From positions 1-64,000 of the forward strand of contig CAYSPJ010000012.1 of NCBI GenBank assembly GCA_964432875.1: a DNA stretch of 64,000 nt. Reading direction: 5' to 3'. This document shows, piece by piece, positions 16,475 to 25,017 of this stretch (the stretch's first letter is position 1; each line of letters opens with the position of its first letter). Below the pieces are notes generated by a model. It saw only the letters and a program-made list of their open reading frames with translations, had not been told where the DNA came from and made no database searches. A program made the translations under genes and the position numbers. The DNA is from JACJYE01 sp964432875. Its GTDB lineage: Bacteria; Bacteroidota; Bacteroidia; Chitinophagales; Saprospiraceae.

Positions 16475-17128
16475 TTATGCGTCTGATTCTTTGCCGCCTT
16501 TGAGGTGGTCTTGTAATACGGCTAATTCATCCCATTTGCCTTGGGCGGCCAGGTCGGCTTGCTTAGGCCAGGTAGCTGGATCGGCCATCGTATAAGCCGG
16601 GCCGCCCTCCTTCAGCATAGCTTTAAGCTGCTCCAGGGTCGCTTCGGCCAGGTCGGCGAAGGTATAGATGCCGATGTTGTTGAGCAAGGTCTGGATTTTC
16701 GGGCCGACACCTTCGATCTTGGTCAAATCATCCGACTGCGGTGGCGGCACGGCGGCCATGCCTGCCCCAAAGCTACGGGTAGCGACTACTGGTTCATTGC
16801 CTTCATTGGCTGCCGCGAGGGCTTTTTCCAACTTGGTGCTCAACACAGCTTTATCCGCCTGGCAACGCTGCAGGGAAACGCGCATATTGCTCAGGTCTTT
16901 CTGTGCTTCGTCGTATTGATATTTAAGGCTGGCAAAGTCCGTTTCTGTTTTGGTCAGCCGGGTTTTCAGATCGGCGTTGTCGGTTTCCAGCTCCTTGAGG
17001 CGCTTGCTGTTGCTAAACAGCAAGTAGCCGAGTAGCAGGCCCAAGATGAAAGCCAGGGCGGAAAGGATGAGCCACCACAGCCAGCAAGGCTCGAGCGTAG
17101 CTTGTAAGAGGATGGTTTCGGTATTCAT
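16475..17128 (-). CDS. Membrane-anchored coiled-coil protein with helix-hairpin-helix domain
   Basis: 217 residues. One TM helix at about 17-40 (WWLILSALAFILGLLLGYLL), then a coiled coil rich in Lys, Glu, Leu and Asp to about residue 105, a short linker, and a C-terminal helix-hairpin-helix region beginning DDLTKIEGVGPKIQTLLNN. This TM plus coil plus 'LTKIEGIGPKI' build is common in Bacteroidota and is often annotated as a ribosomal-L21-like or flap-endonuclease-like HhH protein; DNA binding is plausible but unproven. It lies 26 bases downstream of the OmpA-like gene on the same strand and is probably cotranscribed. Confidence 0.8.
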   Translation of the reverse strand: MNTETILLQATLEPCWLWWLILSALAFILGLLLGYLLFSNSKRLKELETDNADLKTRLTKTETDFASLKYQYDEAQKDLSNMRVSLQRCQADKAVLSTKLEKALAAANEGNEPVVATRSFGAGMAAVPPPQSDDLTKIEGVGPKIQTLLNNIGIYTFADLAEATLEQLKAMLKEGGPAYTMADPATWPKQADLAAQGKWDELAVLQDHLKGGKESDA

Positions 17129-17154
17129 GCCTAAGTCAGTTTTTTGTTTTGCAA

Positions 17155-18009
17155 TTATTGTTTCTTGATAAGCCGCAGTTCTACCCGGCGGTTTTCGCGC
17201 TTGCCTACTTCGGTATCATTGGTAGCCACTGGTTGGCTCATGCCCTTGGAATCAGTCGTGATCAAATCGGCATTGACCCCTTTGCTGACCAGCAGCCGCT
17301 TGATCGCGTTGGCCCGATCCAGGCCCAGTTGCTGGTTGCGCTCGGCGGTGCCCACGTTGTCCGTATGGCCAATGAGGGTGATGCTTTCACCAGTTCCCTT
17401 GACGCGATCGGCCAGTTTTTGCAGGTACTCGTCCACTTGAGGATCGTACTCCCGCTCAACCGAGCCAAAGGGGAAGCGCATGATGATGCGGTCGCCTAGT
17501 TCTTCCACCGTTTCGGAAACGGTCTTCTCCGGCTCGATCCATTCATAGGCGAAGGCGTTGAAGCGGCCTTCCTGCGCGCCTTCAATGTCGTCCATCGCTT
17601 GGGCGCGCAATTCGATGCGGCTATCGGGTAAACCAGTGCCAAAAATTGCCCGGAGTTCCTGCGCTCGCGCGAAGCCGAGGTTGTCGATGCCCGCTGGCGC
17701 CGTCTCTCCCTCGAAATACTTGCCCGTAATGCGGAGGATGTTCTCCTCGCCCATACCCGCTGAGACGAGCCGCTTGAGGCTGTCGAGCTTGAATGCCGGA
17801 TCGGTATAAGCCTTGGCATCCGACCACTGGAAATAAACCGGGTAAGACGCGGCGAGCGCCACGTCGGCATCGGCAGGCGCGGCCTCCTCGGTTAGGCTGG
17901 CCTGGTCTCCGCAAGCCTGGCACAGCTCCTTCTGGCAACCGTAGAAGGTCAGCAGGAAGTAGAGTAGCCACACGGCCGCGGCGATCAATAGTTTTAAAGG
18001 AAAGGACAT
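17155..18009 (-). CDS. OmpA-family cell-envelope protein
   Basis: 284 residues from the ATG at 18009 (MSFPLKLLIAAAVWLLYFLL). A TM or uncleaved signal helix is followed by a Cys-rich stretch (CQKELCQACGDQ). The C-terminal ~110 residues form an OmpA peptidoglycan-binding domain with GHTDNVGTAERNQQLGLDRA and GKRENRRVEL. A long Asp/Glu-rich middle includes a second weak repeat of the same type (ITGKYFEGE...LGFARAQELR). I infer tethering of the inner membrane to peptidoglycan, together with the downstream TM/HhH protein. Confidence 0.85.
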   Translation of the reverse strand: MSFPLKLLIAAAVWLLYFLLTFYGCQKELCQACGDQASLTEEAAPADADVALAASYPVYFQWSDAKAYTDPAFKLDSLKRLVSAGMGEENILRITGKYFEGETAPAGIDNLGFARAQELRAIFGTGLPDSRIELRAQAMDDIEGAQEGRFNAFAYEWIEPEKTVSETVEELGDRIIMRFPFGSVEREYDPQVDEYLQKLADRVKGTGESITLIGHTDNVGTAERNQQLGLDRANAIKRLLVSKGVNADLITTDSKGMSQPVATNDTEVGKRENRRVELRLIKKQ

Positions 18010-18141
18010 ATTTCGCTTTGTTTTGTTTACATACTGTGCCAAAGGGAGATGTCCATGGGAAGGAGTAGCGGGGCAGCCCGGCTATCTGCGTTAAAAGTAG
18101 AGAAAAACTATTGTAATCCAAAGGCTGTCCGCGCTTTTTTT

Positions 18142-18149
18142 TATTTTTG
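18142..18149 (+). promoter_or_regulatory. -7 box (TATTTTTG) upstream of ffh
   Basis: TATTTTTG fits TAnnTTTG and lies ~130 bases before the ffh ATG, which would give a long leader. It sits in a T-rich tract, so a chance match is possible. Confidence 0.3.
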
Positions 18150-18278
18150 CCCAACTTTTTACCCGCGCCTGGTAGCTGCCCTGGTAGCTGATTGCGCCGA
18201 AAACAGCCAAAAAAAGCAATAAACAACTGATTTTCAGTTTATTAAAAAATCGAGTAGCCTGCAAAACCAAGATGCAAT

Positions 18279-19640
18279 ATGTTTGATAGTTTAAGCGAAA
18301 GGCTAGAAGGTGCCTTTAAAGTACTGAAAGGAGAAAACAAGCTCACCGAGCTCAACATCGCCGAATCCATCAAGGAAATCCGGCGAGCCTTGGTAGCTGC
18401 CGACGTCAACTACAAAATCGCCAAGGAGTTTACCGATAATGTGAAGGAGCAGGCCCTGGGGCAGCAAAACGTGCTCAAGTCCGTACGGCCCGGCCAGTTG
18501 ATGATTAAAATCGTCAACGACGAGCTGGTGGCCCTCATGGGCGGCGAAGTGCAGGAGATCAACCTCAAGGGCAAGCCCACCGTGGTGCTCATCTCCGGCC
18601 TGCAAGGCTCCGGTAAAACGACCTTCTCCGGCAAGCTGGCCTTCCACCTCAAGAGCGTGCGCAAGAAAAGCCCCCTGCTGGTAGCCTGCGACGTTTACCG
18701 CCCGGCGGCCATCAACCAGTTGGGCGTTATCGGCCAGCAGATCAACGTGCCGGTATATAAAGAAGAGGAAAACAAAAACCCGGTGCAGATCGCCCTTAAG
18801 GCCATCGCCCACGCCCAGGCCCACAACCACGACGTGGTCATCATCGACACCGCCGGCCGCCTCTCCATCGACGAGCAGATGATGCAGGAGATCGCCAACA
18901 TCAAGCAGGCCGTGCAGCCCCACGAGACCCTCTTCGTGGTGGACTCCATGACCGGCCAGGACGCCGTCAACACCGCCAAGGCCTTCAACGACCGCCTCGA
19001 CTTCGACGGCGTAGTGCTCACCAAGCTCGATGGCGATACCCGCGGCGGGGCCGCCCTGTCTATCAAATACACCGTGGGCAAACCCATCAAATTCGTCAGC
19101 ATGGGCGAAAAGATGGAAACCCTCGATGTCTTCTACCCCGACCGCATGGCTAGCCGCATCCTCGGCATGGGGGACATCGTCTCCTTTGTGGAAATGGCGG
19201 AGCGGCAGTTTGACGAAGAGCAGGTCAAGCGCCTGGAAAAGAAGATCAAGAAAAACAAATTTGACTTCGACGACTTCCTCGAGCAGATCAAGCAGATCCG
19301 TAAGATGGGCGATATCAAGAGCTTGCTCAATATGATGCCAGGCATGAGCAAAATGACCAAAAACCTGGACATCGACAATAGCGCCTTCAACAAGGTAGAG
19401 TCTATCATCTTCTCCATGACGCCACAGGAGCGCGGCAACCCCGAGCTGATGAACATGAGCCGCAAGCAGCGCATCGCCAAGGGCTGTGGCCGCAGCCTCG
19501 AAGAGGTCAACATGTTCCTCAAGCAGTTCGACCAGATGCGCAAGATGATGCACAAGTTTAGCAAGATGCCGGGTGCGGGCATGCCGCCAGCCGCTGGCGC
19601 GGCCAAGGCTGGCGGGGGGAAGTTGAAGCGGCGCCGGTAG
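18279..19640 (+). CDS. ffh: Signal recognition particle GTPase Ffh
   Basis: 453 residues, normal length. The N-domain opens MFDSLSERLEGAFKVLKGE. The G-domain has GLQGSGKTTFSGKLA (P-loop), VACDVYRPAA, DTAGR, and TKLDGDTRGG. The C-terminal M-domain is methionine-rich (KMGDIKSLLNMMPGMSKM, then MTPQERGNP and RKQRIAKGCG) and binds 4.5S RNA and signal sequences; the tail ends in KLKRRR. With FtsY it delivers nascent inner-membrane proteins to the translocon. The 3' flank has a C-rich repeat and a scaffold gap. Confidence 0.98.
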   Translation: MFDSLSERLEGAFKVLKGENKLTELNIAESIKEIRRALVAADVNYKIAKEFTDNVKEQALGQQNVLKSVRPGQLMIKIVNDELVALMGGEVQEINLKGKPTVVLISGLQGSGKTTFSGKLAFHLKSVRKKSPLLVACDVYRPAAINQLGVIGQQINVPVYKEEENKNPVQIALKAIAHAQAHNHDVVIIDTAGRLSIDEQMMQEIANIKQAVQPHETLFVVDSMTGQDAVNTAKAFNDRLDFDGVVLTKLDGDTRGGAALSIKYTVGKPIKFVSMGEKMETLDVFYPDRMASRILGMGDIVSFVEMAERQFDEEQVKRLEKKIKKNKFDFDDFLEQIKQIRKMGDIKSLLNMMPGMSKMTKNLDIDNSAFNKVESIIFSMTPQERGNPELMNMSRKQRIAKGCGRSLEEVNMFLKQFDQMRKMMHKFSKMPGAGMPPAAGAAKAGGGKLKRRR

Positions 19641-19685
19641 GAATGGAAGGCGGAAAGCAAACAGAAGTTCGCGCGGTCAAGACCT

Positions 19686-19714
19686 GCGTCCCTCTGTCCC
19701 CCAATCCCCTTATG
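19686..19714 (+). repeat. C-rich dispersed repeat downstream of ffh
   Basis: The stretch CTGTCCCCCAATCCCC then TTATGTCCCTG recurs in varied form at about 47501-47530 (after glgE) and at 54700-54920, where a MITE has split it. All lie in gene 3' flanks. Confidence 0.45.
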
Positions 19715-19750
19715 TCCCTGCTATACCTATAAAGCGCGAAGCCATGAACC

Positions 19751-19850
19751 NNNNNNNNNNNNNNNNNNNNNNNNNNNNNNNNNNNNNNNNNNNNNNNNNN
19801 NNNNNNNNNNNNNNNNNNNNNNNNNNNNNNNNNNNNNNNNNNNNNNNNNN
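19751..19850. other. Scaffold gap (100 N)
   Basis: One hundred N, the conventional filler for a gap of unknown size. The bases on both sides (CCATGAACC and TGAACCGCGCC) belong to the GATGAAC repeat words also seen near 54930-55040, so the gap is probably repeat-caused. Confidence 0.95.
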
Positions 19851-19867
19851 TGAACCGCGCCAGCCGA

Positions 19868-21202
19868 TCACGGCGCCTCCGGCGCCCAGCCCGGCGCATA
19901 CTCCCGCCCCCAATACCTGGCCATGATGCCGTCATCTTTAAAGTGCCCGGTTTGCGGGTCGATGGCGAGAGCCGCATCGTTTTCGCGCGAAGCGATATTG
20001 GCGTAGTGGCAGAGGTGGGTGCTGATGGCCCCCTCGGCGATGGGGCAGGCGGGTGCTGCCTTGCCGCGCACGGCATCCAGGAAATTATGCACGTGGCGGG
20101 AAGTCATGCCGCCGCCGCCGCCCAAGGCAGTGCCGCCCTCATCGCCATCTGAGGCGCGCTCGCGCAGCAGCTCGCCCGCACGGCTGTAGAGCCGGTAGCC
20201 GGCCCGATCGACAAATACCGAGCCTTCGGTACCATAGATGATGGTGCCCCGGCCCGCGCCATAGTCTTGAAAGCCGACCCGGCTCTTGCCATCCCAATTG
20301 ATGACCTTTTGCCCCGGGAAACGGAAGGTGGCGTACATGGTGTCATACATCTCCCAGGGGTCGTCGCGGAAGTGGTACTTGCCAGAGTTGACCCGGATTT
20401 CCTGTGGATAGGTGAGCTGCAAAGCCCAGCGGGCCACGTCCAGTTCATGCGTAGCGTTGTTGCCGGTTTCGGCCGTGCCCCAGTGCCAGAACCAATGCCA
20501 GTGGTAATCGCCCAGGATGTCGAGGAAAGGGCGGCGCGGCGCCGGCCCTTGGAACAGCTCCCAATCGAGGTAGTCCGGCACGGGCACCGCCTGGGCGTCC
20601 GGCACCCGCTGCCGACTATTGGCATAAAAGGCGGTGGCCATGTATGCCTCCCCGATGATGCCGCCGTGGATTTCCCGGATGATCTCCTGGGTCGCTAAAT
20701 CAGAGCGCTGCTGCGCGCCCATCTGTACGACGAGGCCAGATTTCTTCTGCCAGGCCGTGAGCAGATCATCTTCGGCGAGGTTGTGGCTGCACGGCTTTTC
20801 CACATACACGTGCTTGCCCGCCTGCAGGGACAGGATGGTGCCCGGAGCGTGCCAATGATCGGGCGTGGCGTGAAAGACCACATCCACTGCGGGCTGCTCC
20901 AGGATGCGGCGTAGGTCTTTTTCGGCCTGGGGCGCACGGCCCAGCAGCTCGGCAGCGCGCTGAACCGCCGCCTCCTGCCGCCGGGCATCCACGTCGCAGA
21001 CGTAGGCGAGCTCCACGTTTTCGGCGCTGGCCAGCCCGTCCAACAGGCCGGGAAAACGCCGGTAGCACCCGAAGATGGCCGCCCGGATGCGCTCGTTGGC
21101 TCCCAGGATGCGGCGGTAGCTCTGGGCGGTAGCCGCGAAAGGAGTGAAAGCGTAAGCGGCGGCGCCTGCCGCCGAGGTTTTGATGAAGGTGCGTCGTTGC
21201 AT
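19868..21202 (-). CDS. Gfo/Idh/MocA-family oxidoreductase, exported
   Basis: 444 residues from the ATG at 21202. The N-terminus MQRRTFIKTSAAGAAAYAFT is a Tat-type signal with a twin Arg, so the folded protein probably reaches the periplasm with its NAD(P) cofactor. The Rossmann part (IRAAIFGCYRRFPGL, VAYVCDVDA-like strand) and the EKPCSHNL motif with the conserved lysine identify the family. The C-terminal half is the usual substrate-binding and dimerisation domain (ATHELDVARWAL). Members oxidise sugars or cyclitols; substrate unknown. It is divergent from a double-DUF1080 gene, a frequent partner in Bacteroidota sugar-oxidation loci. Confidence 0.92.
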   Translation of the reverse strand: MQRRTFIKTSAAGAAAYAFTPFAATAQSYRRILGANERIRAAIFGCYRRFPGLLDGLASAENVELAYVCDVDARRQEAAVQRAAELLGRAPQAEKDLRRILEQPAVDVVFHATPDHWHAPGTILSLQAGKHVYVEKPCSHNLAEDDLLTAWQKKSGLVVQMGAQQRSDLATQEIIREIHGGIIGEAYMATAFYANSRQRVPDAQAVPVPDYLDWELFQGPAPRRPFLDILGDYHWHWFWHWGTAETGNNATHELDVARWALQLTYPQEIRVNSGKYHFRDDPWEMYDTMYATFRFPGQKVINWDGKSRVGFQDYGAGRGTIIYGTEGSVFVDRAGYRLYSRAGELLRERASDGDEGGTALGGGGGMTSRHVHNFLDAVRGKAAPACPIAEGAISTHLCHYANIASRENDAALAIDPQTGHFKDDGIMARYWGREYAPGWAPEAP

Positions 21203-21221
21203 GGTAGTTGGTGGTGGGGGG

Positions 21222-21290
21222 TTGGGGGTGGAGAAAATTCGTGAATTTTCTTTACTGGGGGTAGAGGAAATTCGTGCATTTCCTCTGCCG
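21222..21290. repeat. Two small palindromes of the AAATTC-TG family
   Basis: GAGAAAATTCGTGAATTTTC and, 20 bases on, AGAGGAAATTC-G-TGCATTTCCTCT are palindromes sharing an (A)AATTCnTG core. Relatives lie at 26935-26963 and 43744-43769. Here they sit between the divergent starts at 21202 and 21352, where they could act as an operator. Confidence 0.5.
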
Positions 21291-21298
21291 GGGTTTGT

Positions 21299-21306
21299 TA
21301 TTTTTG
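21299..21306 (+). promoter_or_regulatory. -7 box (TATTTTTG) for the DUF1080 gene
   Basis: Exact TAnnTTTG match 45 bases before the ATG at 21352, within the divergent intergenic region. Confidence 0.45.
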
Positions 21307-21351
21307 CTGTGTGACGAATGTACTGCTTTTCACCATAAAAACGCATCACCG

Positions 21352-22746
21352 ATGAAAAAAAACGCCTGGATATTGAACGTAGCGCTCGGGCTGCTGCTCT
21401 ACGCTGCCCTGACACCGGCCGCAAGCGCCAGCGAGTGGCGTTCATTGTTCAATGGGAAAGACCTGTCGGGCTGGGCCCGCTTGAACGGGGATGCGCCCTT
21501 CGAGGTACGCGACGGGTATATCGTCGGCACGACCAAAGCCGGCACGCCCAACACCTTTTTGTGTACCGAAGAACACTTCAGCGATTTCATCCTGGAATTG
21601 GAAGCCTGGGGCGACGCGGCCCTCAACTCCGGCATCCAGTTCCGCAGCAACAGCTTGGCAGAATACCAAAACGGGCGGGTGCACGGCTACCAAGCCGAGA
21701 TCGACCCCAGCCCGCGGGCCTACACCGGCGGAGTCTATGACGAGGCGCGGCGCGGCTGGCTCTACCCCCTGAGCCTCAACCCCACCGGTCAAAAAGCCTA
21801 CCGCCCCGGCCAGTGGAACCACTACCGCATCGAAGCCATCGGCCCCGAAATGCGCATCTGGGTCAACGGCATCAACACCGCCAATATCGTGGACGATTGG
21901 ACCGCTTCGGGCTTCATCGGCTTGCAGGTGCACAGCATCGGCAGTCCCGAGGAGGCGGGGCGGGAAATCCGCTGGCGCAAGCTCCGCATCCTGACCGAAG
22001 GGCTGGAGGCAGCGCGCTGGCCGATGGCCCACCATGCGCCCGAGCTGAATTTCATCCCCAATACCCTGACCGAATCCGAGCGGCGCCGGGGCTGGCGCTT
22101 GCTGTGGGACGGCCGCACGGCCGAGGGCTGGCGCAGCGCCCGCAGCGACGAATTCCCCACCAAGGGCTGGGTAATCCAAGACGGCGTACTGACGGTGCAA
22201 GCTTCCGGCGGCGGCGAATCGGCACATGGAGGCGACATCATCACCCGCGAACAGTTCAGCAGCTTCGAGCTGAAGCTGGAATTCCGCATCACCCCCGGCG
22301 CCAACAGCGGCATCAAGTACTTTGTGGATCCATTGATCAACCAGGGCCCCGGCTCTTCCATTGGACTGGAGTACCAAATCCTCGACGACGAGCGCCACCC
22401 CGATGCCAAGCTGGGGGTGAAGGGCAACCGCACTTTGGCTTCGCTCTATGATCTGATCCCCGCCGAAAACCTCTCGGTGCCCGGACGGGAGAAGCCCTTC
22501 CGCGGCCCCGGCACCTGGAACGAGGCCCGCCTGGTGGTGCGCGGCAATCAGATCGAGCACTGGCTCAACGGCTTCTTGATGGTGGAATACGAACGCAGCA
22601 CGCCCATGTACCGCGCTCTGGTGGCCTACAGCAAGTACCAGGTTTGGCCCCGCTTCGGCGAGCTGCCTCAAGGGCACATCTTGCTGCAAGACCATGGGGA
22701 TGAGGTTTCTTTCCGCAGCGTCAAAATCCGGGAGCTGCAGCTCTGA
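21352..22746 (+). CDS. Secreted protein with two DUF1080 (3-keto-disaccharide hydrolase) domains
   Basis: 464 residues from the ATG at 21352 with a signal peptide ending near ASASEW. Two lectin-like DUF1080 domains follow in tandem: the first starts EWRSLFNGKDLSGW, the second GWRLLWDGRTAEGW. Each contains the family's FELKLEFRITPGANSGI-type strand (FILELEAWGDAALNSGIQF in the first), and WNEARLVVRGN-type segment (WNHYRIEAIG in the first). The family includes hydrolases acting on 3-keto-glucosides made by Gfo/Idh/MocA oxidoreductases, and such a gene is adjacent and divergent. I infer a two-step oxidise-then-cleave route for glycosides in the periplasm. Confidence 0.92.
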   Translation: MKKNAWILNVALGLLLYAALTPAASASEWRSLFNGKDLSGWARLNGDAPFEVRDGYIVGTTKAGTPNTFLCTEEHFSDFILELEAWGDAALNSGIQFRSNSLAEYQNGRVHGYQAEIDPSPRAYTGGVYDEARRGWLYPLSLNPTGQKAYRPGQWNHYRIEAIGPEMRIWVNGINTANIVDDWTASGFIGLQVHSIGSPEEAGREIRWRKLRILTEGLEAARWPMAHHAPELNFIPNTLTESERRRGWRLLWDGRTAEGWRSARSDEFPTKGWVIQDGVLTVQASGGGESAHGGDIITREQFSSFELKLEFRITPGANSGIKYFVDPLINQGPGSSIGLEYQILDDERHPDAKLGVKGNRTLASLYDLIPAENLSVPGREKPFRGPGTWNEARLVVRGNQIEHWLNGFLMVEYERSTPMYRALVAYSKYQVWPRFGELPQGHILLQDHGDEVSFRSVKIRELQL

Positions 22747-22752
22747 AGCTCC

Positions 22753-24726
22753 TCATTTGACCTCCACGATTTCCACCCTTCGTTCGCGGGCAGCATCGGG
22801 GTGATAGATGGAATTGCGCAAATCATCAAGGGCGGCGCTGACCGTTTTGGAAGCCTGGGTATCGCCGAAGGGGCGCTCGGTGACTTTGAGGGTGCCTGCT
22901 TCCAGGTAAGGGAGGAAAACGCCTCCCTGATAGGCCAGGAAATGATTGCGCACGCTGCTGATGCGGCGCTTGCTGAGCGCCAGGTTATAATCGCTTTGCG
23001 CGCGCGGGCTGGTGTAGCCCTTGATGAAGATTTCCACCTCATCGCCTGCTTGCAGCTTGCGGAGCAGGATTTCCGAAAACCGCAGCAAGAACTCCTGGCC
23101 TTTGCGCAGCTCGTCGGCAAAGAAGGTTTCCACGGCGGCCTCGGCCTCCTCCCTGCGCTCCTCCGCCAGGCCGTCGGCGAAGGCATCGAGGTATTCCGTT
23201 TGGCGGGCGTAGTAACGCTCGTAGGTCTCCAGGTAAGCTTTGCGGGTGGTCTCCCGGCGGGTACGGCGGTCGGGCTCGTCGTTGTCGAAGTACAACGAAA
23301 GCGGCAGGAAGCCCTCCAGCGTGGTGGGTATGGCCGGCGCAGCAGGCGGAACGGGCAGGGGCGGCGTTTCGACCAAGGCGGGAGTCGCTGGCTCATCGGT
23401 TGGCGTGGGCGGAGGCGGCAGGGGCTCGAAGCGGTAGAGGTCGTTGCAGCAGGCTTTATTGTCCGCATCGAGGAAAAAAGCGCCGGGGCGGTTGGAAGAC
23501 AGGTAGCCCGATGCGCCATTTTCGTCCAGCACGTAATAGATATCGTTGTAGCTCGTATTAACTGGCGCGCCCAGGTTTTGTGGCTGGCTCCAGCCCTGGC
23601 CTTGCCGCGCCGCGCTGAAGACATCGTAGCCGCCGAAGCCCAGATAGCCGTCGGAGCTGAAATACAGGGACTGGGAAGGCGTATGGTAGAAAGGCGTCAG
23701 CTCATCGGCCGGGGTGTTGAGCGGGGCGAGCGGGGCCAGGCTGTCAAAGCGGTTCTCCCCCTCCCCTACCCTGGCGTGCCAGATATCCAGCCCGCCCTTG
23801 CCCTCGGGCCGGTCCGAGACGAAGAACAACAGTTCAGCCTGCTGCGCCGAGTCATAGCCGATAGCCGGCTGGGTCGCGGTGAAGCCGGGCAAGTTGATCG
23901 CTTCTGGCAAGCGGGTAGCCTTGCCGCCCCAGCGGCCGCGGCGGTCTTTGGCATAGTAGTACAAAGCGCAACGGATTTCCGAGGCGTTGACATAATCGCA
24001 GCGCGTGAAGTAGAGCCGCCTGCCATCAAGGCTGAAGGCGGTATGGGCGGTGTGCAATTGGCCATCGTTGAAGCCGCCGCCCAGGGGCCGCCCCCGGCTG
24101 CTGCCTTTTTGATATAGCACCTGAGCGATTTTGCGGGCCGGGCGGTAGTCGTCCTGGCTGCGCTCGAAGCGCAGGGAAGAGTAGAAAAGCGTATCGCCGC
24201 GCAGCAAGGGGGCAAATTCCGAGTATTCGGTATTGACGCGCCGGCCGAGGTTTTCCACGCGCAAAGGCGCTTCCTTGCCCGCCATGCCCCGCGCCCATTC
24301 GCAAGCCTGGATGCCCAGCTGGGCACGCTCCTGCTGCGGCGGCGCGGACTGGGGGTGTGCCAGGTACATTTGGTAGTAGGATTTAGCTTTGTCGTACTCA
24401 CCCTGGCTGCGGTAGATGCTCGCCAGGTGGAAAGCCGCCAAGGGGTACTGCTCGCCCTGCTTGCTGGCCAATACCTGCTGGTAGTGCTTTTCCGCCAGCT
24501 CGTAGGCATAAAAATGACGGGCGGCCTCGGCGTAGCGGTACAAGACCGACGGCTCGTCGGGCTGGTACTCCAGCGCGTTGCCGAAGTGCTGGAAAGCGGC
24601 GTTGTAGTCCTTGCGCTGCAGGGCCTCATCCCCTGCTTTGAGGTAGGCCTTGAAGGACTGCCCTGCCAGCCCGGCACTCGCCAGGGCGATAAAGGCTAAA
24701 ATGCTGATGCTTCGCTTCATTTCCAT
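22753..24726 (-). CDS. PorE-like T9SS protein: TPR, PD40 propeller, OmpA domain
   Basis: 657 residues. Signal peptide (SISILAFIALASAGLAGQ), then TPR repeats to about residue 130 (KAGDEALQRKDYNAAFQHFGNALEY), a PD40/WD40-like beta-propeller region (FYSSLRFERSQDDY, LYFTRCDY, LYFSSDGYLGFGGYDVF), a Pro/Thr-rich linker near 445-475, and an OmpA-like C-terminus (EVEIFIKGYTSPRAQSDYNL, LSKRRISSVRNHF). This order is that of PorE, the T9SS subunit that ties the machine to peptidoglycan, but I see no carboxypeptidase-regulatory-like domain between propeller and OmpA. A PorP/SprF gene lies just upstream on the same strand, the classic pairing. Confidence 0.85.
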   Translation of the reverse strand: MEMKRSISILAFIALASAGLAGQSFKAYLKAGDEALQRKDYNAAFQHFGNALEYQPDEPSVLYRYAEAARHFYAYELAEKHYQQVLASKQGEQYPLAAFHLASIYRSQGEYDKAKSYYQMYLAHPQSAPPQQERAQLGIQACEWARGMAGKEAPLRVENLGRRVNTEYSEFAPLLRGDTLFYSSLRFERSQDDYRPARKIAQVLYQKGSSRGRPLGGGFNDGQLHTAHTAFSLDGRRLYFTRCDYVNASEIRCALYYYAKDRRGRWGGKATRLPEAINLPGFTATQPAIGYDSAQQAELLFFVSDRPEGKGGLDIWHARVGEGENRFDSLAPLAPLNTPADELTPFYHTPSQSLYFSSDGYLGFGGYDVFSAARQGQGWSQPQNLGAPVNTSYNDIYYVLDENGASGYLSSNRPGAFFLDADNKACCNDLYRFEPLPPPPTPTDEPATPALVETPPLPVPPAAPAIPTTLEGFLPLSLYFDNDEPDRRTRRETTRKAYLETYERYYARQTEYLDAFADGLAEERREEAEAAVETFFADELRKGQEFLLRFSEILLRKLQAGDEVEIFIKGYTSPRAQSDYNLALSKRRISSVRNHFLAYQGGVFLPYLEAGTLKVTERPFGDTQASKTVSAALDDLRNSIYHPDAARERRVEIVEVK

Positions 24727-24935
24727 TGGTGCTGCCTGTTTTCAGCCCTAAAGATAGGTTTTTGCTTTGGATTGTAAGTCAGAAGTATCGCGTTTGGCTT
24801 GTTAGCTATCCCCAATACGTCATCATCGCTAACGCTCGGATCAGACTCAGCAATCGCTGCGACTTCATAGCCTGCCGCTCTCAACGCCTTCACTATCCTG
24901 AAGTCGAGGCTCTCGTCTGCAAGCAATTTATTCAT
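24717..24935 (-). pseudogene. Truncated PIN-like DUF5615 toxin gene
   Basis: 72 residues starting MNKLLADESLDFRIVKALRA; with AAIAESDPSVSDDDVLGIAN and AILLT this follows the DUF5615 (Mut7-C-like PIN) pattern. In the family the ILLT strand is followed by an acidic DKDFG-type motif and some 50 more residues; here it turns into YNPKQKP and stops, overlapping the first codons of the PorE-like gene. No antitoxin gene is adjacent. I call it a remnant caught between porP- and porE-like genes. Confidence 0.6.
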
Positions 24936-25017
24936 AGCTGCTGTCTCATGATGCCAGGGAATATGCACCTTCATTTCTAATGGAATCGGCAGCGAAAGCG
25001 AGCATCGCGGTCTTCCT

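Noticed and set aside
18303..19553. 416-residue minus-strand frame opposite ffh
   Set aside because: A long antisense shadow caused by codon bias; His/Leu/Val-rich with no domain, while ffh is certain.
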